NCBI GenBank assembly: GCA_902800715.1
Contig: CADCFN010000002.1
Span: 124,001 to 188,000, forward strand
Length of the DNA stretch: 64,000 nt
Direction: 5' to 3'
Origin: an uncultured Bacteroidales bacterium
GTDB taxonomy: Bacteria; Bacteroidota; Bacteroidia; Bacteroidales; Muribaculaceae
The notes under the pieces are model-generated. The model did not search any database. It had not been told where the DNA came from and saw only the letters and a list, made by a program, of their open reading frames with translations. The position numbers and the translations under genes were made by a program. Positions 34,454-42,805 of the stretch are shown in pieces. Position 1 is the first letter of the stretch. Every line of letters begins with the position of its first letter.

Positions 34454-35515
34454 TTAATATTCAATGACATTACCGATGTTTATTCTGCCAGCATAAAACT
34501 CCATGCTTGCCCATGCCAGTCCAACACCAAATCCACAAGCGATGCAATGCTTGTCATCCTCCGATAACTGTTCACGGCATCTAGATACCATGGTCAAGGG
34601 AATAGAAGCGCTGGTGACATTGCCGTATTCTTCAAGACAATAGGGCGTTTTCTCAGGTGGCATCTTGATTGACTTGCGTATTTTTTCATCAATGAATTTA
34701 TTGGCTTGATGCAGGAGCAATAAATCCACCGTTTCCACATCAATGTTGAATGTGGAAATAAGTTCCTTGATTGAGCGTGGAGGTTGCTTAATTGCAAAAC
34801 CGAACACGTCCATGCCGTTTACTACCATGTCAACACCGCGCCTGAAGACCCCTGGAGACACTTCTTTTTCTACGAGTGACTCGGGGGTTACAGGATTGCG
34901 CATGCCGCCATATGGAGCCCACACGGCATCAAAACCGCTGCCATCAACACCGAACATGAAATTCATGGGATGTGAATCGTTCTCGTTGTACTCAAGTGCG
35001 GTTGCAGTGGCAGCATCGCCAAACAATGGGCGCACGGTTGTATCGCGGGGGTTGCGGTTCTGGGTGTTGGTCTCAGCAGCCACCAGGATGCCACGCTTAA
35101 GGGTGCCGTGGGACATAAGGGAGCCAACGATGCTCATGCCGTAAACCCATCCCGAGCAACCGAATGGCAAATCAAACACACAGCAGTCACTGCGCAGTTT
35201 CAGCCGGTCCTGCAAAACACAAGCGGTCTGTGGCGCGATGTAATCTCGAGATGTGCATACATAGGCAAAGCAGTCCACGTCTTGAGGTTCCCAGCCAAGA
35301 TTCTGCAGTAAGTCTTCAACGGCCTTGACGGTCAGGTCGGATGCTGTAGTTCCTGCTTCGACCTTGTGATGCCGCTCGATACCGGTTGACGTGATGACTT
35401 TTTGCGCTTCGTTCTGGTCTTTATAAATGGCCAGTGTGAGGTTGTCCTCCACAGTCTTGGGCACACAAGCACTCATTCCTGCGATGCGCACATTGTTTAT
35501 CGTTAGTTGTGACAT
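34454..35515 (-). CDS. KASIII-type 3-oxoacyl-ACP synthase, copy 2
   Basis: A 353-residue paralogue of the gene at 29318 with an intact triad: Cys120 (FGCSGW), His269 (LHQANK) and Asn299 (YGNVTSASIP). Shared signatures are GMRNPVTPES, GMDVFxFAI and the VIEY end. The loop around residues 150-165 (NTQNRNPRD) and the acyl-pocket segments differ, which suggests different acyl specificity. It lies between the ATP-grasp gene and the acyl ligase/carrier pair, so its substrate may come from that ligase (inference). Confidence 0.88.
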   Translation of the reverse strand: MSQLTINNVRIAGMSACVPKTVEDNLTLAIYKDQNEAQKVITSTGIERHHKVEAGTTASDLTVKAVEDLLQNLGWEPQDVDCFAYVCTSRDYIAPQTACVLQDRLKLRSDCCVFDLPFGCSGWVYGMSIVGSLMSHGTLKRGILVAAETNTQNRNPRDTTVRPLFGDAATATALEYNENDSHPMNFMFGVDGSGFDAVWAPYGGMRNPVTPESLVEKEVSPGVFRRGVDMVVNGMDVFGFAIKQPPRSIKELISTFNIDVETVDLLLLHQANKFIDEKIRKSIKMPPEKTPYCLEEYGNVTSASIPLTMVSRCREQLSEDDKHCIACGFGVGLAWASMEFYAGRINIGNVIEY

Positions 35516-35546
35516 ATTATAACTACAAGATTGAATGAAGTAGTTT

Positions 35547-37019
35547 CTAATTCTTCAGCTTTAGACGCTGTATCTTTCCTGATGATGAACGGGGAATGCT
35601 ATCAACCCACTCATATTGCACAGGTATTTCGTGAGTCGGGAGCAGTTGTGTTAGGCGTTGCTTGATTTCCTCGATGCTCAAAGTGTTGCTGCTGCGCTGC
35701 AAATAGGCTTTTGGCACTTCGCCCAACACACCGTACGGATCAGGTATCGCTACACAAGCGCAATCTGGTATTCCAAGGGAAAGTATAGCATCCTCAATAG
35801 TAGCGGGACTCACTTTCTCCCCGCCCATATTGATGAGTTCTTTCTTGCGTCCTGTCAGATAGAAATAACCAGCACTGTCACGGTGGCCCCAATCTCCTGT
35901 TCTGAACCATCTGTCATAAAAGGCCTCTACATTGTCGTCAGGCAACAAATAGGATTTCATGACCATATTGCCGCATATACACAGTTCCCCATCGGTTCCG
36001 TCAGGTACTGGTGCTCCATTTTCGTCAAGAATACATACCTCAACATGACTGGAAACCGGTTTACCTATTGACTCAAGATTCTCGGCATTGAGATGCAACT
36101 CACTGAATACTGCCCGAGATGCCTCGGTGAGACCATAATGGATACAGAGTCGGGTTTTGGGGAACAAATCCATTAAGAGACGCTTGTCTTCAATCGGCAA
36201 AGCGGCGCTGCCCACCTCGATGTAGTGTAGCTGGTTGCTGAATTTGGCAATGCGGGTACCACTTAACCGTTTGATGTATTGCCATACAGCAGGAACCATT
36301 CCAAACCCTGTAACGTGTTCTTTTTCCAGTATAGTAAAGAATGCCTTGAGATTAGCAAAGTTGCCCACCAGGACCATTGTGCCGCCTGCCATCAACACAC
36401 AACGCAGACGTCCAAGCCCGAATGAATGACTTAACGGCAATCCAAGCGCCTCAATATCTTCGTCATTGTTGCCGATAAAGCCATTGATGTTGCTTGCTGA
36501 GCCTGATAAGTTGGCATGAGAAAGACAAACGCCCTTGGGAGCTCCTGTCGTACCTGTGGTAAACATGATATCCGCCACATCATCAGCGCTAACCTTAGGC
36601 CAAACACATGAGGATTCTCCCCTATTGCTGCTATTGAGTTTGACGTCATCAAACTGGATACAACGATAGCTGCCTGCTGAATGGTTGAGACCAATAACCG
36701 CGATGGGATTGGTGATTTTCAGGATATAATCAAGCCTATCTGATGGAGAAGTGGGATTTACAACTACGTTGACGATTCCAAGCAGTTGGGCTGCAAAATA
36801 CAAGTATACGAATTCCAGTTCCTTACGGGCAGACAAAACAATACGTTCACCCGGCTTAATGCCGATTGATGTCAAATAGGATGCAGCGGCTTCTATATTT
36901 GTAATGAGTTGGCCGCGAGTGATGCGCTGATTACCCTCGACAAGTGCAACCTTGTCCGGGTTGTGTCGCGCATGGCCAGCTATACAACTAAGCACATGGC
37001 TGTGAGGAGCATCAAACAT
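35547..37019 (-). CDS. AMP-forming acyl ligase (acyl-CoA/ACP synthetase-like)
   Basis: A 490-residue ANL-superfamily enzyme. It has the phosphate loop MFTTGTTGAPKG (152-163), HYGLTEAS, the Asp of WFRTGDWGHRD, the hinge TGRKKELINMGGEKVSP and the C-terminal catalytic Lys482 (SGKIQRLK). The class activates a carboxylate as acyl-AMP and passes it to CoA or a carrier thiol. Its start overlaps the upstream carrier protein 3 gene by 8 nt, so transfer to that carrier is likely (inference). No extra reductase or condensation domains are attached. Confidence 0.9.
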   Translation of the reverse strand: MFDAPHSHVLSCIAGHARHNPDKVALVEGNQRITRGQLITNIEAAASYLTSIGIKPGERIVLSARKELEFVYLYFAAQLLGIVNVVVNPTSPSDRLDYILKITNPIAVIGLNHSAGSYRCIQFDDVKLNSSNRGESSCVWPKVSADDVADIMFTTGTTGAPKGVCLSHANLSGSASNINGFIGNNDEDIEALGLPLSHSFGLGRLRCVLMAGGTMVLVGNFANLKAFFTILEKEHVTGFGMVPAVWQYIKRLSGTRIAKFSNQLHYIEVGSAALPIEDKRLLMDLFPKTRLCIHYGLTEASRAVFSELHLNAENLESIGKPVSSHVEVCILDENGAPVPDGTDGELCICGNMVMKSYLLPDDNVEAFYDRWFRTGDWGHRDSAGYFYLTGRKKELINMGGEKVSPATIEDAILSLGIPDCACVAIPDPYGVLGEVPKAYLQRSSNTLSIEEIKQRLTQLLPTHEIPVQYEWVDSIPRSSSGKIQRLKLKN

Positions 37020-37242
37020 GCATTAATTGGTTGACTTCGTCGACAATTGACTGAACTGACGTCAAGTCGAACAAATCTTCAAGAGGGAACTCGATTTCAA
37101 GTTCCTGCTCAAGTGTACTGATTATGGCCAAGTTACCGACAGAATCCCACTCGGGTATGTCACCAGAGCACAGTCCGTCAGTTATCACCTCGAGGTCAAC
37201 ATTTAAAACCCGAGCGATGATTGCCTTGACCTTATTCTCCAT
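37012..37242 (-). CDS. Acyl carrier protein 3
   Basis: A 76-residue carrier protein with the normal site EWDSVGNL (Ser34) and a following acidic helix IISTLEQELEIEF. It overlaps the AMP-ligase gene by 8 nt and precedes it, a classical arrangement for a ligase with its dedicated carrier. It is distinct in sequence from carrier proteins 2 and 4, which share the FIENFA start, so the locus appears to use at least two carrier types. Carrier protein 4 lies 26 nt upstream. Confidence 0.88.
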   Translation of the reverse strand: MENKVKAIIARVLNVDLEVITDGLCSGDIPEWDSVGNLAIISTLEQELEIEFPLEDLFDLTSVQSIVDEVNQLMHV

Positions 37243-37268
37243 GTTAATACTAATCGATTTGGATTGCT

Positions 37269-37502
37269 TTAATGTTGTTGTTTTTCAACAATTTCAAATA
37301 AATCCTGAATCGTATTGGAATTCAAGATGTCACTGCCCTTAATAATAACGTCATACTCGTCATCAACCATTGCGATAATGGACAATGCGGTCAACGAGGA
37401 CCATTCATCTAGTGACTTGAATTCGGTCTCGGCGGTAAATAGTGCTTCATCAGTATCATCAAACTGTGCCGCAAAGTTTTCAATAAAATCCTGTATATTC
37501 AT
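37269..37502 (-). CDS. Acyl carrier protein 4
   Basis: A 77-residue carrier protein, start chosen at the ATG giving MNIQDFIENFA because it aligns exactly with carrier protein 2. The site is again EWSSL (Ser36), followed by ALSIIAMVDDEYDV. The pair is about two-thirds identical by eye, pointing to a duplication inside the locus. A strong internal promoter lies 50-80 nt upstream, so transcription of this and the following genes could be independent of the genes further upstream. Confidence 0.86.
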   Translation of the reverse strand: MNIQDFIENFAAQFDDTDEALFTAETEFKSLDEWSSLTALSIIAMVDDEYDVIIKGSDILNSNTIQDLFEIVEKQQH

Positions 37503-37554
37503 ATATGAATGTGAGTTTCTAGTCAAAAGTATCAAAATTTAATATTTGATGGGG

Positions 37555-37585
37555 CAAATGTACATACAAATTTTATTTCTGCAAA
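37555..37585 (-). promoter_or_regulatory. Internal promoter before carrier protein 4
   Basis: On the minus strand TTTG (-33), a 19-nt spacer and TACATTTG (-7) match the Bacteroidales consensus in full. It lies in the 98-nt gap between the SDR and carrier protein 4 genes and would drive the acyl module from carrier protein 4 to the terminator. Confidence 0.65.
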
Positions 37586-37600
37586 GAAAATGCAAAAAAA

Positions 37601-38359
37601 CTATATTGAAAAGCCGCCATCAATAACCAAATCATGTCCAGTAAGCCAGCTTGATGCATCACTCAAGAGGTAAATAGCACCATTGGCAATATCTTCAGGA
37701 TAACCGTAACGCCCTAATGGGTATTTCTTAGCGTCTTCGGCCAGCTGTTCCTCGGTTATGGTACCTCGATGGATTAGTGGCGTGTCGACCATGCCAGGAC
37801 AGATGCTGTTGACTCGGATTTTGCGTGATGAATATTCACGGGCTGCATATTTCATCACCGAGTTGAGAGCAGCTTTGGATGCGCCATACACACCATTGCC
37901 AGGCATAAAACTGTGAGTACCACCAATTGACGCTATCATGACAACCGAGGCACCCTTCTGGAGCACTTTTTTCTTGTACATTAACCGCAACAGCTCGACT
38001 GGCGCAAAGAAATTCACATCAAACATTTCATCAAATTTCTCACGCGAGCCAAACTGTAAAGGCAAGGTTGTGGAATTGCCGGCACACAGGACAGCACCAT
38101 CAAGCGCGGGCAGTGATGCAATCATCTGTCCCACATCTTCCTGCGATGTCAAATCGGCGAACAACTGCATGTGTCCATCTGTCCGGACATCAAGTTGGTC
38201 AAATGTCTCCTTTAAGCGTTCCGGGTTGCGGGCGGTCACAATGACACGAGCACCCATTTTTGAACAAGCGATAGCTGTTTCTTGCCCGATGCCAGAAGAA
38301 GCACCAGTAACAAGTATTGTTTTCCCGTGCAACGAGAAGGGATTAAAAACTTTATCCAT
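37601..38359 (-). CDS. SDR family oxidoreductase (FabG-like)
   Basis: A 252-residue short-chain dehydrogenase. The NAD(P) motif TGASSGIG (18-25) and the catalytic Ser144, Tyr158 and Lys162 (VYGASK) are complete; the C-terminus DLVIDGGFSI is typical of FabG-type reductases. LCAGNS replaces the usual NNAG strand. Such enzymes reduce 3-oxoacyl-ACP or keto sugars. Beside KASIII and carrier genes, a 3-oxoacyl-ACP reductase role is the first choice, giving a 3-hydroxyacyl group (inference); a sugar reductase is the alternative. Confidence 0.88.
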   Translation of the reverse strand: MDKVFNPFSLHGKTILVTGASSGIGQETAIACSKMGARVIVTARNPERLKETFDQLDVRTDGHMQLFADLTSQEDVGQMIASLPALDGAVLCAGNSTTLPLQFGSREKFDEMFDVNFFAPVELLRLMYKKKVLQKGASVVMIASIGGTHSFMPGNGVYGASKAALNSVMKYAAREYSSRKIRVNSICPGMVDTPLIHRGTITEEQLAEDAKKYPLGRYGYPEDIANGAIYLLSDASSWLTGHDLVIDGGFSI

Positions 38360-38373
38360 GTTGTAAATCCTCT

Positions 38374-40080
38374 TTATCTGAAATCAAACTTCTTGGCTGG
38401 TACTCCAATGTAGGTGCAATTGTCTTTGGGCTTAGTCATCAGAACGCTGCCAGCACCCAGGGTGATATTATTGCCAATCTTTACTCGCTGCAAGACAACA
38501 CTATCTACTCCGAGCATATTGCAATCTTTTACTTGAACAGCACCAGAGAGGTGTACACCAGGCATCATGACGTTGTAGTTTCCGATTTCGACGTCATGTC
38601 CCATAACATTGGAACCATTAAAGACGTTGAAACTGCCAATTGTCACATCACATGTAACACTGCAATTATCCTGGATAATGTTGCCCTCCCCAATAGAGAA
38701 TGTCTGTGGATCCAAAATCCTGAATGACGGAGCAATCAAGTTGGGGAATGTGATATTAGGATTAGTGATGGATTCTCGTATAAGTTTGCGGGTGCGTGGC
38801 TGGCCGACAGCAATTGCTAGTGCCATAGGCTCATCCAGCTTGTTCAGGTCGTCCATGCCGCCTATCACTTTCCCAAAATGGGAAACTTGGGTACCTGCTG
38901 GGATATTGTCGTCAAAAAAGCCTACAAATTCCCATTGGTCACCATTTGCTTTATTGATACGGTTAATACCTCCAGCAACCTCTCTGCCAAGACCGCCTGC
39001 TCCATATACGGCGATTCTCTTGATATTGTTCTTATTCAACTTCATCGTATTTTGAGATTTAACCGATAATTCACTACTCATGTCCACTAAATAATCACAC
39101 TTCGCAAAGGTCAGGCCATAAACGGGCTCCAACTCTCTGATATCAAAGTCTTTGCCTTCAATCCAGTTTATGATTGCTTTGGGCAGATTCACGCCTGCCT
39201 CATAAGAGAATGGGAAACCACCGCCAAATCGAGGGTTCAGTTCGAGTATATAGTACTCACCACCCATCTCAAGGATATCACAGTCAAGATTGCCAATGTG
39301 CGCCAATTTTCTACCGATGACCTCACCGATTCGATGCAGTTCTGGATTGTCGACGGTTGTCGCTTTATCTGTTTCTCCAGCACGCATCGATAGTTTCTGC
39401 TTCACTGCGACAGCGACATTATTTCCCTCAAGGTCATTAATGATGTCAAGACCATACTCTTTTCCAGTTATTTTCTCTTGAATCAGAATGAAGTCATCAT
39501 CGAGCTGTGACACTTCTCCAAGCATGCCTTTGCTGGTTTTACGCCTGATGAGTTCATAAACAATGCGCAAGTCATCAATATTATCAACAAATTCGATACC
39601 TATTGAAGCAGAGCCCCATCTTGGCTTGATGACTACGGGAAATTTCAACTCACCATCAAGTATGGCTTGAGTAGCAGACTCTAAGTTGCGATATGTCTTG
39701 GGTGGCTTTAATCCGATTGAAGTGATGAAATCTGCTGTCTTCAATTTATCAAAGCAGATGTCAATGACCTCTGAGGATGAAACCAGGACATTCACCCCGA
39801 TATTCTCAAATGATAATTTGTTTTCAGCCAGGATTGGGAGTTCAAGATCATTAAGAGATATGAGAACATCCACATTATGCATCTCACATATCTGATGGAG
39901 TGCCTCCACATAGTGTTCATCATAAACTGCCGGCACCATGACTCTCACGTCGGCTACCGATAATGCAGGCGCTGTTAACTGCATATCAGCCGCGATGATC
40001 TTGTCTTTATCTCCCATTTGCTCCCTGAAATACTTCAACAGATATGTCCGTCTGCCAGCGCAAGTAAACAGAATGTTCAT
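38374..40080 (-). CDS. ATP-grasp / NeuD-type acyltransferase fusion
   Basis: A 568-residue two-domain protein. Residues 1-335 are an ATP-grasp ligase (pre-ATP-grasp fold starting MNILFTCAGRRTYLL; VIKPRWGSASIGI; metal-site LELNPRFGGGFPFS). A short linker (about 336-352) leads to a NeuD/PglD-type domain (IAVYGAGGLGREVAG, His495 in GHDVEIG, left-handed helix). The second domain is closely similar to the free protein at 30886. An in-frame ATG at residue 346, just before the second domain, could allow separate translation. Fusion suggests that ligation of a carboxylate and acyl transfer act on the same amino sugar (inference). Confidence 0.87.
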   Translation of the reverse strand: MNILFTCAGRRTYLLKYFREQMGDKDKIIAADMQLTAPALSVADVRVMVPAVYDEHYVEALHQICEMHNVDVLISLNDLELPILAENKLSFENIGVNVLVSSSEVIDICFDKLKTADFITSIGLKPPKTYRNLESATQAILDGELKFPVVIKPRWGSASIGIEFVDNIDDLRIVYELIRRKTSKGMLGEVSQLDDDFILIQEKITGKEYGLDIINDLEGNNVAVAVKQKLSMRAGETDKATTVDNPELHRIGEVIGRKLAHIGNLDCDILEMGGEYYILELNPRFGGGFPFSYEAGVNLPKAIINWIEGKDFDIRELEPVYGLTFAKCDYLVDMSSELSVKSQNTMKLNKNNIKRIAVYGAGGLGREVAGGINRINKANGDQWEFVGFFDDNIPAGTQVSHFGKVIGGMDDLNKLDEPMALAIAVGQPRTRKLIRESITNPNITFPNLIAPSFRILDPQTFSIGEGNIIQDNCSVTCDVTIGSFNVFNGSNVMGHDVEIGNYNVMMPGVHLSGAVQVKDCNMLGVDSVVLQRVKIGNNITLGAGSVLMTKPKDNCTYIGVPAKKFDFR

Positions 40081-40094
40081 AACCTTATATGTTA

Positions 40095-41024
40095 TTATTT
40101 CATAATATTCATTATCCCACCAGTATGCCAGAAAAGTATATTACTGTCTTGCAAACTGTTTTTGTCAATGTAATCACACATGCCATAAAGGGCTTTACCT
40201 GAATAGGTTGTATCAAAAACCAAACCTGATTTCTTGGTGATATCCTCTAAAAACAAGGGCATTTCTTGAGGATATTGCTCGTATCCGCCATAAAGATAAT
40301 CAGTACAGAAGACTACCTTTTCGTCATAACGAACACTCATATTGTAATGATGTGCGAGAGAATTTGCGAAATCGGCAATGACTTGCCGTCCTCGTTCCAA
40401 TTGCCGTGCGATAGAGATACCCACAACACGAACATCGCCCCACCCGACTTGGTCAAGTCCGACAAGAATGCCCGCCTGGGTTGATCCGGTTCCTGAGGCA
40501 TGGAATATATAATCGGGCTTATATCCTATCTTATTGCATTCCTTTTTCAGCAGTTTAATTGCATCAACAAATGCTATTCCACCAGGAAGATCATGCCCTC
40601 CGCCATGAATGTAATAGGGATTAAAACCATCATTCTTAAATTGGTTCATTGCTTTATCCATAGCAACGGCAGTATCCTCAGGCTTAATCAATTCACACTC
40701 TGCACCGCTGAGCCTATCCAGCAAAGCGTTACCATTCTCGCCGAAAAAGCGTTCGCTGTCTGCTTGTATGCACAGATGGCATTTCCAACCATTTCGAGCA
40801 GCCATTAATGCGATTGCACGGTTATGATTGCTTTGGGCTCCACCACAGGTTACAACAGCATCATACCCGTGCTCCTTGATGAAACGCTCATAATAAATAG
40901 CCTTTCGTGCTTTACTGCCACCACCGACGAATGGGAAAATATCGTCGCGAACCATCTTTATGGACATGTCATCGATGGTCAGTTCATCAAGTATTAACTG
41001 GTTTAATCTGTCGTGAATGTGCAT
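40095..41024 (-). CDS. PLP-dependent ACC-deaminase/D-cysteine-desulfhydrase-like enzyme
   Basis: A 309-residue fold-type II PLP enzyme; the start is the ATG (MHIHDRL), the codon in front of it being TTG. The PLP lysine is Lys38 in GGGSKARK, CGGAQSNHNRAIA binds the cofactor, and HASGTGSTQAGILVG binds its phosphate. Relatives deaminate 1-aminocyclopropane carboxylate or D-cysteine, or racemise amino acids. Its position between the PglC and ATP-grasp genes suggests it makes the amino or keto acid that is later ligated to a sugar (inference). Gaps to neighbours are 14 and 21 nt. Confidence 0.84.
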   Translation of the reverse strand: MHIHDRLNQLILDELTIDDMSIKMVRDDIFPFVGGGSKARKAIYYERFIKEHGYDAVVTCGGAQSNHNRAIALMAARNGWKCHLCIQADSERFFGENGNALLDRLSGAECELIKPEDTAVAMDKAMNQFKNDGFNPYYIHGGGHDLPGGIAFVDAIKLLKKECNKIGYKPDYIFHASGTGSTQAGILVGLDQVGWGDVRVVGISIARQLERGRQVIADFANSLAHHYNMSVRYDEKVVFCTDYLYGGYEQYPQEMPLFLEDITKKSGLVFDTTYSGKALYGMCDYIDKNSLQDSNILFWHTGGIMNIMK

Positions 41025-41045
41025 CAAAGGTGTGAATTAATAAGA

Positions 41046-41663
41046 TTAATTGTGACCATTGAAATTTTCACTGGTTGCACTGCCTTCCTGGTTGATATCT
41101 TCGCGAAATAGAACTTTCTTAATGGTCAAGAAGAAAATCTGACAATCTACGATAAATGAGCAGTGATCAACATACCACACATCTAGTTCAAATTTTTTTG
41201 CCCAAGTGAGTTCGTTCCGTCCATGGCACTGGGCCCATCCGGTAATGCCAGGATAAACATCATGACGTCTAGCCTGTTCACTTGTATACAAGTCCAAATA
41301 ATCGACTCTCAAGGGACGAGGACCGATAAGCGCCATGTCTCCTTTTAGAATGTTGAATAATTGTGGCAATTCATCGATGCTTGTAGACCTCACAAACTTG
41401 CCAACTTTTGTTAAACGGTCACCGTCTGGGAGTAGTTTACCATTACTGTCTCGCTCATCGGTCATCGTTTTAAACTTTATGATTTTAAAGATTTTACCTT
41501 TATATCCAGGCCGTTCCTGAATGAAAAAGGCTCCACCTCCCTTATTTGCAAAATGCAGCCAAATGGTTACAATGATCAATATTGGAGATAAACAGATGAG
41601 TGCCACCAGGGCAAACGAGAATCCCAATAACCGTTTAATGTATTTTCGATATAGTGAGTTCAT
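41046..41663 (-). CDS. PglC-type initiating phosphoglycosyl transferase
   Basis: A 205-residue monotopic enzyme that transfers a phospho-sugar from a UDP-sugar to undecaprenyl phosphate, starting assembly of the repeat unit. The single re-entrant helix (FSFALVALICLSPILIIV, 15-32), KFKTMT, the catalytic pair Asp97-Glu98 in STSIDELPQL, GPRPL and PGITGWAQCHGRN are all present. It is the small PglC form without the N-terminal WbaP-type membrane domain. PglC enzymes favour UDP-diNAcBac or UDP-GlcNAc-like donors, in line with the aminotransferase and NeuD genes nearby. It fixes this locus as a lipid-carrier-linked glycan pathway. Confidence 0.93.
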   Translation of the reverse strand: MNSLYRKYIKRLLGFSFALVALICLSPILIIVTIWLHFANKGGGAFFIQERPGYKGKIFKIIKFKTMTDERDSNGKLLPDGDRLTKVGKFVRSTSIDELPQLFNILKGDMALIGPRPLRVDYLDLYTSEQARRHDVYPGITGWAQCHGRNELTWAKKFELDVWYVDHCSFIVDCQIFFLTIKKVLFREDINQEGSATSENFNGHN

Positions 41664-41669
41664 TTTGTT

Positions 41670-42785
41670 TTAGTTTAGGATTGTGTGATAAAAGTCATAT
41701 AGGCATTGCCGCACATAGCTTTGTTCGTAGCGTGAAGCTATGAGCGATCGTGTGTTCTTGGACATGGCAGCGACTACATCGGGGTGTTCCACAAACCGTT
41801 TCATGGCTTGATACAGTGCTTCCTCGCTGCGGGGCGGGATGATGACACCGTTCTTTCCGTCAAGGATAATTTCGCGGGAGCCGTTGATGTCTGTAACGAT
41901 GCTGGGCAAGCCCATGGCGCCAGCTTCAATCACGACATTAGGGAAACCCTCGCGATAACTGGGGAATACCAGCGCATCAGCTTGAGTATAATACGGTCTT
42001 ACATCTTTCTGAGATCCAGCGCTTACAATCCCATCGCCTTGGCTGATGCGGACAAGGGTTTTCGGTAAAACGGGATCAAGGTTATCCTCTCGCTTACCAA
42101 CTAGTACTAGGCGTGTATCATTATACTCCTTGTGAAGACGATCAAAAGCTGCAACCAACTCGTTGATACCCTTATCACGAACGATGCGTCCCACAAATAC
42201 AAATGTGAAGCCTTCATGATGGCCCTCATTACTGTAAAGAGCTGGATTATAATGCTCTAAGTCGATTCCTTTCACATTGCCATAACCCAAAATCTTGATG
42301 GGTTTATGTGTGATGTGGTGATTGAGCAAGTCATTTTTCACACCTTCGCCTTCGGGGATAATGTGTGTTGCACAGGCACAGGTCAGCCAGTCTGTCGCCA
42401 TCAGGATTCGTCGTTTGATGCCTGTGGTAGTAGGCCATACTAATCCGGTAAACGTGTGAACGCGCCTTGGAACTCTTGCCAGCCAAGCAGCCATCATGCA
42501 GATTAGTCCGGCCTTGGGTGTCATAGAGTGAACCATATCAGGCTTCTCGCTCTTCATAACACGCCACATTCTCCATAGTGATTTCAAGTCATTTATCAAC
42601 GAGATGTGTCTTTCCATGGGCACAGCAATAGTGCGGACTCCTTCCCGGTTTCCTACTTTGTCTAATACTTCACCAGGAGAGGATACGGCTATCACCTCAT
42701 ACTCTTGGGATAGTTCATTAAGTATTCCGGCACAGAATGAATCCAATGACTGAGGTATAGTCGAACTGCGGATGATTTTCTTCAT
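41670..42785 (-). CDS. GT4 family glycosyltransferase (PglA-like)
   Basis: A 371-residue GT-B enzyme. The N-terminal SSTIPQSLDSFC, VHSMTPKAGLICM and FTGLVWPTT segments and the C-terminal FVGRIVRDKGINELV, PSYREGFPNVVIEAGAMGLP (the E-x7-E motif) resemble PglA-type transferases that add the second sugar to the PglC product. The gene is 6 nt upstream of the PglC gene, which supports that order. No membrane segment is present. Confidence 0.9.
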   Translation of the reverse strand: MKKIIRSSTIPQSLDSFCAGILNELSQEYEVIAVSSPGEVLDKVGNREGVRTIAVPMERHISLINDLKSLWRMWRVMKSEKPDMVHSMTPKAGLICMMAAWLARVPRRVHTFTGLVWPTTTGIKRRILMATDWLTCACATHIIPEGEGVKNDLLNHHITHKPIKILGYGNVKGIDLEHYNPALYSNEGHHEGFTFVFVGRIVRDKGINELVAAFDRLHKEYNDTRLVLVGKREDNLDPVLPKTLVRISQGDGIVSAGSQKDVRPYYTQADALVFPSYREGFPNVVIEAGAMGLPSIVTDINGSREIILDGKNGVIIPPRSEEALYQAMKRFVEHPDVVAAMSKNTRSLIASRYEQSYVRQCLYDFYHTILN

Positions 42786-42805
42786 GTCAAAATAAAGTTA
42801 GCAAA

